From: an uncultured Erythrobacter sp.
Lineage (GTDB): Bacteria; Pseudomonadota; Alphaproteobacteria; Sphingomonadales; Sphingomonadaceae
Direction of reading: 5' to 3'
DNA length: 64,000 nucleotides
NCBI GenBank assembly: GCA_947503155.1
Contig: CANNCL010000001.1
Location: 1,054,001-1,118,000, forward strand
This document shows positions 17,742 to 25,826 of this stretch, piece by piece. The notes beneath the pieces were generated by a model. That model saw only the letters and a list, made by a program, of their open reading frames with translations. It was not told where the DNA came from and ran no database searches. The translations under genes and the position numbers were made by a program. Position 1 is the first letter of the stretch. Each line of letters opens with the position of its first letter.

Positions 17742-19418
17742 CTAATAGCCCCCGTAATCATCGCCGGGGATTCCCCATTCCTCAAGCAACTCCTGAGCAT
17801 CTATTTCATCCGTTTTCCAACTCCGAAGGGCAGCCATGTGGCGCACGAAGGCATCCGATGGCTTCTTAGGCTTGCTGCGCCGAACATTCTTGAGACGCCG
17901 CTCCTTATCGTAAAACGACACGTTCCGACGTCGGAGTTCGGCAAAGTAGGGGTGATTCTGAACAAAGCCAGCAGTGGGAGGCGTCAACCAACCTTTCAGG
18001 TCGGCTTCGTAGGCTACGAGCCACAGATTGGTTTCAAGGCCCTTTACTGTCATCGCCTGGGTCCACAGCGACACGTCAATCACCCCGTCAATGAGGCCCA
18101 TCTGGCGCAGATCAAGCAGGACCAAGGCGCAAGCCGAGCTCTCCAGCTTCGTGACGGGCTGCACCCAATCCGCTGGAAGAGTAATCCTCAGCATCTTAGC
18201 GAGGAACAAGGTCCAGACGATTTCATAGTGGGCGGCTGATGGCCCACACTTCGCGATGGTATCCTTGATGAATTTTGCAATCCGGTCCTTTTTAACCGGA
18301 AAGCCCTTTGCATTGTATAACGCTAATAGATGCACCACCATCGGTATAGTGGTCGCGTTCGCCCGAGCGGCCTTCAATAGGTAGGTCTCGAACTGAGGCC
18401 AGTTCACCTTCAATATATCGACGCTTCGGAGAAGGTTGACGGCGAACCGCAAAACGTTCGACCGTTTATGTTCGGCAGCGAATTGGAAAGCTTGGGCGAA
18501 ATAGTGGTCGATAGTCTTTGATTGCTCGGAAAATTCAGAGGAAATGGGGCTCTGGCGTAGTGCGGTCGGCCAAACAGCCTGTACCTCGGTGGCCGAGTTC
18601 ACCACCTTTGTCTTCTCTGGGTGTATTTCCAATTCGTAGTCGCGGGCGGCGGCGGCAAGCACTGCTATCGCCTCTTCGGCCTGTCCAGCATTGTCAAAGC
18701 CGGTGTACCAATCGTCCACATTCCGAACGATGCTGTCAGCCTCCAATTTCAACTCAGCCTGAACTCTGGCGTCAATGGAGACCGCTACAATTTCTGCGAT
18801 GATGCGGGATGTATCGGGCCCAACGGGAATGCCGATGGTTTGATTGTCTTGTCCCTTGCGTACAGCTTTGTCCAACCGCGCGCCCAGCGAGGCATTGTAC
18901 ACGGGTCCGTTGTTCAAATTGGCCTTAGCCCACCCCTTGCTGTGCAACCCCCAAGGGATCGCGTGGGTATAGAGCGTTCCATAAAAGCGAGAAATGTCCG
19001 CCACGAGCGCATGGTTATGGATTGCCGAAATTTCCGAATGGCGAAGGGCGACCAGCCTGAAATCCGGGGTGGAGACGGCTCTTCTTCGGTTCGACTTTAT
19101 CACGACTTCTTCGACGCCAAAGCTACATGAAGTGAGGTGCTTGCTTATTTGCTGCCAGTCGTCGGCGATGAGCTTAGCCACATGATACTGAGCGATCGGA
19201 TTAACGATGGCCAGTTCTCTTCGCCACTCCGTTACCTTCGGAATGCTGAAACGTTCTGGGCTTGTCTTGGGATATTGAGGATAATTTGGAAGCGCTGCCC
19301 AAGCCGTGCCAATGGCGCGACGATACTTTGCAAAGTCGGCGGTCGTGAACGAAGGCGGCAATTCCTCAGGGAAAAACCCGGCGGCCAGTAACGCTTTCAG
19401 TCGTTCGCTTTTTGACAT
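17742..19418 (-). CDS. Lone reverse transcriptase of Abi/UG (defence-associated) type
   Basis: 558 residues from the ATG of MSKSERLKALL, which fits the family start; an upstream ATG adds 20 residues. The N-terminal FFPEELPPSFTT is typical of UG/Abi-type enzymes. RT motif A is VADISRFYGTLYTHAIPW (catalytic Asp). Motif B is GIPVGPDTSRIIAEI, with the PxGPxxS form seen in this group rather than SQGxxxS. Motif C is RNVDDW, an xxDD variant. About 250 helical residues follow, with no group II intron maturase or integrase domain and no retron msr/msd evident. Relatives defend against phages by making DNA products. It is cargo of the island. The exact UG/DRT class is not assigned. Confidence 0.75.
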   Translation of the reverse strand: MSKSERLKALLAAGFFPEELPPSFTTADFAKYRRAIGTAWAALPNYPQYPKTSPERFSIPKVTEWRRELAIVNPIAQYHVAKLIADDWQQISKHLTSCSFGVEEVVIKSNRRRAVSTPDFRLVALRHSEISAIHNHALVADISRFYGTLYTHAIPWGLHSKGWAKANLNNGPVYNASLGARLDKAVRKGQDNQTIGIPVGPDTSRIIAEIVAVSIDARVQAELKLEADSIVRNVDDWYTGFDNAGQAEEAIAVLAAAARDYELEIHPEKTKVVNSATEVQAVWPTALRQSPISSEFSEQSKTIDHYFAQAFQFAAEHKRSNVLRFAVNLLRSVDILKVNWPQFETYLLKAARANATTIPMVVHLLALYNAKGFPVKKDRIAKFIKDTIAKCGPSAAHYEIVWTLFLAKMLRITLPADWVQPVTKLESSACALVLLDLRQMGLIDGVIDVSLWTQAMTVKGLETNLWLVAYEADLKGWLTPPTAGFVQNHPYFAELRRRNVSFYDKERRLKNVRRSKPKKPSDAFVRHMAALRSWKTDEIDAQELLEEWGIPGDDYGGY

Positions 19419-19773
19419 TACTTCCCCAGCTCCGCTTGGCCCAAAGGAAGGAATTACATAGCGGGGATTTGTTATCAACGGCTTATCGTAATGCCGTTAC
19501 GGCGTGGCGATAGCGAGGCCAGTGGATCGGCTAGATTGCCGAGCCGGCAACTAGGACGTCCTGCAGTCTAGAGCGCTCATCTATTTGGCGCCGCGATGCC
19601 GGTGTCGGCAGCAAATAGGTCTCGACCTGTCCACGCGCTTGTGCGCAATCCGTCGAAAATGCAGTGGCGGGTTTCCAACTTCACAAGCCAATTCCGGACA
19701 GTCCGCTTCCGGCCCAGTTCCTGCCTAAACTCATAAATGTCTTTGAGGCCAATTCCGGCCTTGGAGAATAAAG
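19419..19773. other. Non-coding region between reverse transcriptase and integrase
   Basis: 355 bases, no gene. A small stem AACGGC/GCCGTT is at 19477-19498. A fragment TCCGCTTCCGGCCCAGTTCC near 19700 matches one at 31378. It probably holds the divergent promoters of the reverse transcriptase and the integrase. Confidence 0.45.
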
Positions 19774-20406
19774 ATGGGTTACTCACGACACGATTCCGCC
19801 ATGTACGCTCGTAATGCTTGGAATGCTGGCAAAACCGTAGGGACGAAAAGACCTCTAACGCAGAAGCAGATTTGGGCGGTCCGCTTCTTCTTGGACCAGG
19901 AAGGTAGATTGAGGGATCGTGCGCTCTTCGATTTAGCAATCGATAGCAAGTTACGCGGATGTGATCTGGTGAAGATGAAAATTGGAGACATCGTGGCAGA
20001 CGAGGACATCCGAACTCGCGCAATCGTCACCCAGCAGAAGACCAATAGGCCAGTTCAGTTCGAACTGACGAGCGATGTTCGCGTAAGCCTCCTGTCATGG
20101 TTGGAGCGTCGTGGTGGAACGACCGCCGACTACATTTTTCCCAGTCGGATTGATCATACGAAGCCGCTGAGCACTCGCCAATATGCGCGTCTTGTAGATG
20201 AGTGGGTGACAGCGATCGGCTTGCGCAAAGCAGAATACGGCACGCATTCTCTTCGCCGCACGAAAGCGGCGATGATCTACCGAGCTACCGGAAACATCCG
20301 CGCGATACAGATCCTGCTTGGGCACACCAAGATCGAGAACACCGTTCGCTACCTGGGTGTCGATGTGGAAGATGCACTTCTGCTCGCTGAAAAAACCGAA
20401 ATCTGA
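19774..20406 (+). CDS. Tyrosine recombinase/integrase (short form)
   Basis: 210 residues. The GGAG seven bases upstream supports this start. Catalytic residues are all present: Arg61 (SKLRGCDL), Lys89, His158 and Arg161 (THSLRRTK), His184 (LLGHTKIENT) and Tyr193 (VRYLGVD). The N-terminal SAM-like core-binding domain is short. Such short integrases are common in sphingomonad and rhizobial genomic islands. A decayed inverted copy at 9631 suggests that the segment between has been duplicated or rearranged by these enzymes. An intrinsic terminator follows directly. Confidence 0.88.
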   Translation: MGYSRHDSAMYARNAWNAGKTVGTKRPLTQKQIWAVRFFLDQEGRLRDRALFDLAIDSKLRGCDLVKMKIGDIVADEDIRTRAIVTQQKTNRPVQFELTSDVRVSLLSWLERRGGTTADYIFPSRIDHTKPLSTRQYARLVDEWVTAIGLRKAEYGTHSLRRTKAAMIYRATGNIRAIQILLGHTKIENTVRYLGVDVEDALLLAEKTEI

Positions 20407-20414
20407 TCATAGGA

Positions 20415-20447
20415 GCGGTCATTCTGCGGGGCAGAATGGCCGCTTTT
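20415..20447 (+). terminator. Rho-independent terminator of the integrase gene
   Basis: Arms GCGGTCATTCTGC and GCAGAATGGCCGC pair over 13 positions with one G-T pair around a GGG loop, followed by TTTT. It lies 8 bases after the integrase stop. Confidence 0.8.
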
Positions 20448-20558
20448 GAGAAACGCGGATGCACAGGCGAGGACAAACGGTTTTACAAACCTTGCGCTCC
20501 AGATGCTGCGATCATCGGATGCAACCTCTTGAACTATACATCGATAAGCGGGTCAATC

Positions 20559-20593
20559 TTGACATACCTCGAGGTATGATGCATAAGTGTGTG
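20559..20593 (+). promoter_or_regulatory. PadR promoter with embedded palindromic operator
   Basis: TTGACA at 20559 and CATAAG at 20582 are separated by 17 bases and form a -35/-10 pair. The -10 ends only 6 bases before the padR ATG at 20594, so transcription probably begins at or next to the start codon. Between the two boxes lies the perfect palindrome ATACCTCGAGGTAT (20564-20577), a likely PadR autoregulatory operator. Confidence 0.65.
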
Positions 20594-20917
20594 ATGGTAG
20601 ATAAGGAGCTCATAGCCGCCACTTCTCGATCTTTGACTCTGTCAATTCTCGCTGAGGGAGACTCCTATGGATACTCTATCATTCAACGAGTGGATGAGCT
20701 GACGGACGGCCAATTCAAATGGACCGATAGTATGCTCTATCCAGTGCTACACCGCCTTGAAGATCAAGGCTCTGCTAGTTCGTATTGGAAGCCCTCACCA
20801 GCGGGCCGCAAACGAAAATACTACTCGCTGACAGACGCTGGACGCAGGGAATTAGAAGAGAGGCAGCGCCAGTGGGGAATTGCTGCATCAGCCTTTTCAA
20901 CTCTTTGGGATGGCTAG
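20594..20917 (+). CDS. PadR-family transcriptional regulator
   Basis: 107 residues from ATG of MVDKELIAATSRSLTL. The winged helix is clear: LSILAEGDSYGYSIIQRV, MLYPVLHRLEDQG and the wing AGRKRKYYSLTDAGRREL. The C-terminal dimerisation part is short. Upstream in-frame starts would translate through the promoter and are rejected. The mRNA is probably leaderless. It is followed by a 44-residue membrane protein gene with its own ribosome-binding site, an arrangement common for PadR units, which often control a membrane protein. Confidence 0.82.
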   Translation: MVDKELIAATSRSLTLSILAEGDSYGYSIIQRVDELTDGQFKWTDSMLYPVLHRLEDQGSASSYWKPSPAGRKRKYYSLTDAGRRELEERQRQWGIAASAFSTLWDG

Positions 20918-20993
20918 AAGTAGACGTCGTTAGGCTTTCAAGGGCCATTCGAAATCAAGAAGCAAATCAGAAGTAGATTTACAGGAGAAAACA

Positions 20994-21128
20994 ATGGAAT
21001 TCGTAGGAAGCGTCTTTGGAATAATTGCGTTTGTGATAGCCGCGCACGCAACTCAGCGCCTGAACAAGATTGAGAAAATACTGAAAGACTTTGACGTAGT
21101 CCCAAAGGATTTCTCGTCGGAGAAATGA
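20994..21128 (+). CDS. Small single-helix membrane protein
   Basis: 44 residues. A strong AGGAGA ribosome-binding site lies 7 bases upstream. Residues 3-19 form one membrane helix (FVGSVFGIIAFVIAAHA), followed by a charged amphipathic tail (QRLNKIEKILKDF). It lies 76 bases after the PadR gene and is probably co-transcribed and controlled by it. No named family is recognised. Its size means automated calls may miss it. Confidence 0.65.
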   Translation: MEFVGSVFGIIAFVIAAHATQRLNKIEKILKDFDVVPKDFSSEK

Positions 21129-21163
21129 ACGAGATATCTGCATAGTAAGCCTAGGCGTATCCG

Positions 21164-21634
21164 TCAGCGCAAGAATAGCCGTTGCGCTGATATCGCAAGA
21201 ATTAGGCAAATCGACAAATATGTGGTGTGAATGGCTGCACGAAACCAGAATGGGCGCTGAGCCATATTCAGCCCCGCCTTTTCGCCAAGCATGACCCCAA
21301 GCGAAAAGAAGAAAAACCACAGCGTGAACAGGAATTGCGTCGATCCTCGAAACAAAAGAGTGACGATATCGTGTAGTCCGCCGCATATTAGAAACGTGAC
21401 CAAAAGTGCCAGCCAGCGTGGCGCGAAACGCCTCGTAGGACTGTAAATATACTTGCCTAGATAATACCCAAAAATTGGGTTCCAGTAACGCCAAAATCCG
21501 GCAAATGATCTAGCTCCGAATGAGCGTTGCAGCATATTCTGGAGAGAACCACTGCCGCCAAGTGACACACCATTTCTACGCCTCACATATTGCCCAAGCG
21601 AGATTCCCCGGCGCTGCCCTTTTTGAAGTCCCAT
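21164..21634 (-). CDS. MBOAT-like acyltransferase domain protein
   Basis: 156 residues from the ATG of MGLQKGQRR, preceded by AGGGAA. The region SFAGFWRYWNPIFGYYLGKYIY followed by PRWLALLVTFLICGGLHDIV, with its conserved His, resembles the catalytic part of membrane-bound O-acyltransferases, but the protein is far shorter than the usual 400-plus residues. Three or four membrane helices are present. It could be a compact family of its own or a remnant. An in-frame extension of 74 codons upstream runs through dispersed-repeat DNA and is unlikely to be real. Confidence 0.55.
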   Translation of the reverse strand: MGLQKGQRRGISLGQYVRRRNGVSLGGSGSLQNMLQRSFGARSFAGFWRYWNPIFGYYLGKYIYSPTRRFAPRWLALLVTFLICGGLHDIVTLLFRGSTQFLFTLWFFFFSLGVMLGEKAGLNMAQRPFWFRAAIHTTYLSICLILAISAQRLFLR

Positions 21635-21700
21635 GCCGTTCCCTGATAGCAAGCTGCGTCGCAATTTTGCGTCTCGGCTAACGGTTTCGCGGAACTTCGG

Positions 21701-21742
21701 AAGGTCCGCAATTGGGTCGTTAGCAGTCAGGCCGCTTTTGTC
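21701..21742 (+). repeat. dispersed intergenic repeat, copy 3
   Basis: Contains GTCCGCAATTGGGTCGTTAG and GCCGCTTTTGTC, matching copies at 23299 and 25384 most closely. Confidence 0.55.
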
Positions 21743-21907
21743 TAAAAATGCTCGGATAGCTGCCTGTCCGCTTTCAGGCGTTGGCAAGCAATAGCCTAAC
21801 GTCTGGAATTGGGGTGGAAAGCGGACTGCGCATTTGCCCCATCTACTCCATGTCATTGATCTGGGCTTGAACCGCGTTTCGCTATTCTGCAGGTTGATTG
21901 AGAACAG

Positions 21908-23143
21908 CTAGGCCAGAACTTCGCGGCGTCGCATTTGCGGCGCTTCGCCATAGGTCAATGCGCGCCAGACCCACTCAAGCGGGCCATAAGCGAACCGTGA
22001 AAGCCATAAGTGAGAGAACAGTGTCTGCGCGGCAAACACTGCAAAGGCGATCGCTACCAGCAATGCCGGACCAGCATTCCCGGCAAGCCCGGGGCCGCCT
22101 GCGGCTTTATAACCGAGAAAGCCGATGATGAAGGTTTGCATCACGTAATTGGTGAGCGCCATCCGTCCAACCGGAGCAAACACCAGCGCAAGCGGCTTTG
22201 CGCGTGAATGGAAAATCAGGATCAGAGCGCTGACATAACCTGCGGCGATCATCGGCACAGTGGGGTAATGGATCCAGTTCTCTGCCCATTGCCACTGCTC
22301 CGTCCAAGCCCAGGTTTCCAGATCAATCGCAGCGGCAAGAAACTGGCCCGTCAGTCCAATCGGCAGACAGATCAGCGCGCATAAACGCCAACCGGCCAAC
22401 AACTCACCGCTGCGCTGAATCCATTTCTTTCGCGCGACATATGCGCCGAGCAGGAACCGGCCCAAGGCGTAGAACAGCCAGCCGACGATCATTCCACCAC
22501 CGATCCAGACGAAAAAGCTGACTTCAAACAAGCGACCCGACAGCCCTAGCAATGATACTTCGTTGTACCGTTCAAGGATCATCGTGTCGTTAAACATGGC
22601 TTTCCCCACAGCCGCTCTAACGCCGGTTTCGTCCAAAACGAAGCTGCCGAGAGGTCTTGCTGCGAACGCAAGAACCAATCCAGCCAACAGCAGCACCCGG
22701 TCGCTGACACGCCGCATCGCGAGCAGCATGAACCCGGCGAGCGCATAGAGATGCAGGATGTCGAACGGCCAGAAGAAAAACAGGTGCACAAGGCCAAAGG
22801 CAAGGAGCACGAAAAGCCGGCGCAAATAGATCCGCTGAAAATTGGCGTTGCGCCCTTCCAAACGCTCCATCTGCACCCAAAAACCCACACCGAACAGGAA
22901 GGCAAACAAGGTATTCGCCTTGTCAGCACCCAGCCAACGCACAAGAAAATCTGCATTCATGTCGGCTGTGGTCACAATCAGGGCTTCTGCCTGTGCCTCA
23001 GTCGCGAAAAAGGGATAACTCAGCCAAGAGGTTATGTTGACCACAAGGACGCCAAGCAGCGCAAAGCCGCGCAGCACGTCCAATTCCCCAATGCGCGCAG
23101 CTGATGTAATCGGTGCTGCCGATGCGTTTCCTGCAATGCTCAT
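21908..23143 (-). CDS. DUF418 (YeiB-type) membrane protein
   Basis: 411 residues with about nine membrane helices. The opening RIGELDVLRGFALLGVLVVNI is the acyltransferase-3/DUF418-like start, and the C-terminal half carries the DUF418 domain (PVGRMALTNYVMQTFIIGFLGY to LSRFAYGPLEWVWRALTYGE). The family is placed in the inner membrane and its substrate is unknown. It stands alone with no operon partner. It looks complete, and its codon use does not stand out. Confidence 0.85.
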   Translation of the reverse strand: MSIAGNASAAPITSAARIGELDVLRGFALLGVLVVNITSWLSYPFFATEAQAEALIVTTADMNADFLVRWLGADKANTLFAFLFGVGFWVQMERLEGRNANFQRIYLRRLFVLLAFGLVHLFFFWPFDILHLYALAGFMLLAMRRVSDRVLLLAGLVLAFAARPLGSFVLDETGVRAAVGKAMFNDTMILERYNEVSLLGLSGRLFEVSFFVWIGGGMIVGWLFYALGRFLLGAYVARKKWIQRSGELLAGWRLCALICLPIGLTGQFLAAAIDLETWAWTEQWQWAENWIHYPTVPMIAAGYVSALILIFHSRAKPLALVFAPVGRMALTNYVMQTFIIGFLGYKAAGGPGLAGNAGPALLVAIAFAVFAAQTLFSHLWLSRFAYGPLEWVWRALTYGEAPQMRRREVLA

Positions 23144-23454
23144 AGCTGTGCCCCAAACCCTTCAGAACCTAGGCACCCCCGGTAGCAGCCTGGAGCCGAC
23201 ACAATTCGCAGCGCGTAGGAGACAGGTCAATCAGCGCGACCGTCAAAAAAGCGTCAATTCTGCAATACGTTGACCGTTTTCTGCTCCGCAACACTTCAAG
23301 GCGTCCGCAATTGGGTCGTTTGCCGACAGTCGGCTTTTGTCACGAAAACTCCGATACCGGACAGCCAAAGCTCTTTGCGCAAACAGCTACCTCTAGGCGC
23401 GCCTGGATTAGTCCCGCCGTGCATTCTGCAAATATCCGTTCTATTTGATGTCGA
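23144..23454. other. Intergenic gap holding dispersed repeat copy 4
   Basis: 311 bases without a gene. The segment 23299-23341 carries GTCCGCAATTGGGTCGTTTG and CGGCTTTTGTC, the same repeat as copies 3 and 5. Nothing else is recognised. Confidence 0.5.
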
Positions 23455-23649
23455 ATGACTATGAACCGTGACCAAGAACTATGGGCTATGGCCCTTTGGG
23501 TTGAGAAGCATCATGGGAAAGATGGTTGGCTGCACATTGCTCAACAGCAAGACCGGCTCCTAGAGCAAAACGACTTTGCGGGCGTTGAGATGTGGAGAGA
23601 AGTTTTGCAACGGTTCGACAAACTGTCGGAACCTCGCGCAACCAATTGA
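23455..23649 (+). CDS. DUF6961-type small protein
   Basis: 64 residues, soluble and helical. The pattern RDQELWAMALWVEKHHGKDGWLHIAQQQDRLLEQNDFAGVEMW fits a small family widespread in sphingomonads (DUF6961). Its function is unknown. No ribosome-binding site is obvious. It is a useful taxonomic pointer to Sphingomonadales. Confidence 0.7.
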   Translation: MTMNRDQELWAMALWVEKHHGKDGWLHIAQQQDRLLEQNDFAGVEMWREVLQRFDKLSEPRATN

Positions 23650-23708
23650 GCGCACCCGTCCGGGTTTGGGCTTTGATGAGTGGGTGCTCTATGTCTGCAA
23701 TGGGGTGG

Positions 23709-24059
23709 CTACTCGCAGGCCTTCCCATCCCCATCGCGATCTAGGTGCGTTCCATAGCCCGGCTGACCACGTAAAATAGGCGTGGCTCCCGCCCGGCGTG
23801 CGGCGTTGCAATTTGCATAATACACTCGACCATCGCGTGGCTGCTCTAAGGTGCGGCCTGCGTTCTGACCCCGGTGGCAGTGTCTCCCGCCGTTCTGCCT
23901 ATCATTGTGGCAGCCATCCGATGCTAGCCCGCCGGGATGAGCGCTGGCGGCGCTTGGTATTGCCAATGCGGCGGCAATGCATCCGACTAGAAGCGCAAAC
24001 TCGATCCGCTTCAAAGCAGGTGCTTTGCCTTCGCTCGCTCCCCATTCTTTTATTGGCAT
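23709..24059 (-). CDS. YHYH/excalibur calcium-binding domain exported protein
   Basis: 116 residues from the ATG of MPIKEWGASEG; an ATG nine codons upstream is possible. A basic N-terminus leads into a signal sequence ending SAASAHPGG. Then come GCHNDRQNGGRHCHRG, the His/Cys pattern seen in YHYH-type exported proteins, and a C-terminal excalibur motif with YYANCNAARRAGATPILRGQPGY and DRDGDGKACE, a Ca-binding loop. It overlaps the nuclease-like gene upstream by about 10 bases. Such excalibur domains are often joined to or paired with thermonuclease domains, consistent with its neighbour. Confidence 0.75.
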   Translation of the reverse strand: MPIKEWGASEGKAPALKRIEFALLVGCIAAALAIPSAASAHPGGLASDGCHNDRQNGGRHCHRGQNAGRTLEQPRDGRVYYANCNAARRAGATPILRGQPGYGTHLDRDGDGKACE

Positions 24060-24475
24060 GTATGCCCTCTCCAATAGCGATCCCACCGTGCTGCCATGCC
24101 GCTAGCCACCATAGCGCAGGAAAGATCGCCTCCGAGCGGAGAAATGCACCATGCAGCGGTGCGGTTGCCGCCTGCCGATCCGTCAGAGACGCATTGCATT
24201 GTTGGACCGCGAACGGTGATGTGGCCATGCTGATTGACGCCTGTTGGTTCGCCCACCAGCCGCACAAGCGCATCTCTAGCTTCTAATGCACCCGCAGAAG
24301 GGCAGGGATGGCCTGCACTGCAAGAGCCGTCCATTTCCCGGGCAGCGATGCCGGAGAGGCGGATTCTTGGCCCCTCCTCGCACCAGATTGGGCCATCACC
24401 ATCCCAGACAGCGACCGGAGTGCAGGTGAATGTCTCTCCCGCCGGAACGGCTGCGAGCAGGGCTAGCGCGATCAT
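24050..24475 (-). CDS. Exported thermonuclease-like (SNase-fold) protein
   Basis: 141 residues from ATG; a TTG one codon earlier is the alternative. A short signal sequence precedes FTCTPVAVWDGDGPIWCEEGPRIRLSGIAARE, which matches the first strands of the staphylococcal-nuclease fold, including the Asp/Arg positions. Four or more Cys suggest disulfides and periplasmic location. The catalytic set of true thermonucleases is incomplete by eye, so activity is uncertain. The neighbouring excalibur protein probably works with it. Confidence 0.65.
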   Translation of the reverse strand: MIALALLAAVPAGETFTCTPVAVWDGDGPIWCEEGPRIRLSGIAAREMDGSCSAGHPCPSAGALEARDALVRLVGEPTGVNQHGHITVRGPTMQCVSDGSAGGNRTAAWCISPLGGDLSCAMVASGMAARWDRYWRGHTCQ

Positions 24476-24496
24476 CAATTTGTCAGCTCTTGCGCC

Positions 24497-25222
24497 TTAT
24501 TCTTCTAACTCTTGTTCAACTGGCTCAGCCACAAATTCTGGAGTCTCTGACGGTTCAGTAATAGCCGCCTCGGTAACCGTTTCCACCGCAGCTTCTGCGT
24601 CTGGTGCGGCAGCAGGCGTAACTGGCATCGGCGCTACTCCTGCGTTGGCGGCTTGAACTGGCAAGCCTCCACTACCTATGTCACTGGCTGCGATTGCCAG
24701 CTCAAGGTCGCGTTCCAAAGTGGCAGTAAGTTCGCGGCCCTGAGGAATCCTGCCCGAACGACCTGTAATGAAAGCAGCAAATGGACCAGCCAATATGACC
24801 CCACCAACTGTCGCTACTGTGTTACCTTCACCTTCTTGTCTGTAGGTGCCGTCCAGATCAATTCTGCGACCTGATACTTCGACATATTCAATCTCCACAT
24901 CCATCTTGCCTGATTTACCAAACATCCCCTTATTAGTGAGGAACGTGATGCGGCCAGTGGCACGGGAATTGCTCGGGATTACGACGTAATCCCCAAGCAT
25001 GACGTCATGGACGACTGTCAACACGAATGTATCGCCTTCCTCCCATGTTCTGCCTTTTGTCGTCACTTCTTGTGCCATCTCCAGTGTCACTTCGGTTCCA
25101 GCTGGAAGGACAGCATTACCTTGGCTTGCGCGCTGCACTGGCAACGGCATTGGGCCAGCATCTTGAGCGATTGCAGGCGTAACGAGCATTGCGGCAGCAG
25201 CCACAGCAAGAAGTATTTTCAT
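24497..25222 (-). CDS. Exported hypothetical protein with Ala/Glu-rich tail
   Basis: 241 residues. Signal peptide 1-19. Residues 35-165 form a beta-rich domain with LPAGTEVTLEMAQEVTTKGRTWEEGDTF and VVIPSNSRATGRITFLTNKGMFGKSGKMDVEIEYVEV, a pattern recalling the C-terminal barrel of VirB10/TrbI-type or Csg-like envelope proteins. A glycine-rich segment (VGGVILAGPFAAFITGRSG) may insert in a membrane. The tail from about 190 is disordered (PAAAPDAEAAVETVTEAAI). The function is not known. Monocistronic. Confidence 0.65.
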   Translation of the reverse strand: MKILLAVAAAAMLVTPAIAQDAGPMPLPVQRASQGNAVLPAGTEVTLEMAQEVTTKGRTWEEGDTFVLTVVHDVMLGDYVVIPSNSRATGRITFLTNKGMFGKSGKMDVEIEYVEVSGRRIDLDGTYRQEGEGNTVATVGGVILAGPFAAFITGRSGRIPQGRELTATLERDLELAIAASDIGSGGLPVQAANAGVAPMPVTPAAAPDAEAAVETVTEAAITEPSETPEFVAEPVEQELEE

Positions 25223-25503
25223 GGATTCCCCTAATACTTACGGCGCGCCCCTCAGCGGCCTGATTTTCATGCAATGCACAGAAACACGTAAATATTACAA
25301 CATCAAGTTATATCGTCAGATCTTGCAAAACTCACATGGACGGGCACGACCGATATTCCAACGAATACAAGGATTTTCAATAAAGGCCGCAAATGGGTCG
25401 TTAGCGGACCGTCGGCTCTTGGAGCATTGCCAACTCATAGCGCTCATAGCGGTCAGTCTGGAAACACCGGTTTTCGAAATGAACTTGCTGGCTTTGCTGG
25501 AAC
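25223..25503. other. Intergenic gap holding dispersed repeat copy 5
   Basis: No gene is seen. The segment 25384-25420 reads GGCCGCAAATGGGTCGTTAG then CGGACCGTCGGCTCTT, the fifth copy of the repeat. Confidence 0.5.
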
Positions 25504-25707
25504 TTAGTCGACCAGTTGGCCAGCTTTCACCTCTAGCGAATTCGCCAACCTCTCAATCACCTCAATCGACGGATTGCGAGCGGCCCTCTCCAGATCGCTG
25601 ATATAGGTCCGATGAATATCAGCCTGATGGGCAAATTCCTCCTGGCTCCAGCCTTTCTCAAGACGAAACTTTCGCAAATTTGCGGCGAGGCGCTGACGAA
25701 TATCCAC
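25504..25707 (-). CDS. Small XRE-family transcriptional regulator
   Basis: 67 residues from a GTG start; essentially only a Cro/C1-type helix-turn-helix (LAANLRKFRLEKGWSQEEFAHQADIHRTYISDLERAARNPS). Single-domain regulators of this kind often control restriction-modification or mobile genes (C-proteins), but no such partner is adjacent. It is divergent from the exported protein gene at 25827. Confidence 0.8.
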   Translation of the reverse strand: MDIRQRLAANLRKFRLEKGWSQEEFAHQADIHRTYISDLERAARNPSIEVIERLANSLEVKAGQLVD

Positions 25708-25826
25708 GTCTGCATTTGACGCGTATGTCGCCGATCAATCTACAGACGATAAGTCACATTTTACTTGACTGTTTCGAACAGCCGAGCATGTCTTGTTACT
25801 GATAGTCGACAAGATTGGAGGATGCG

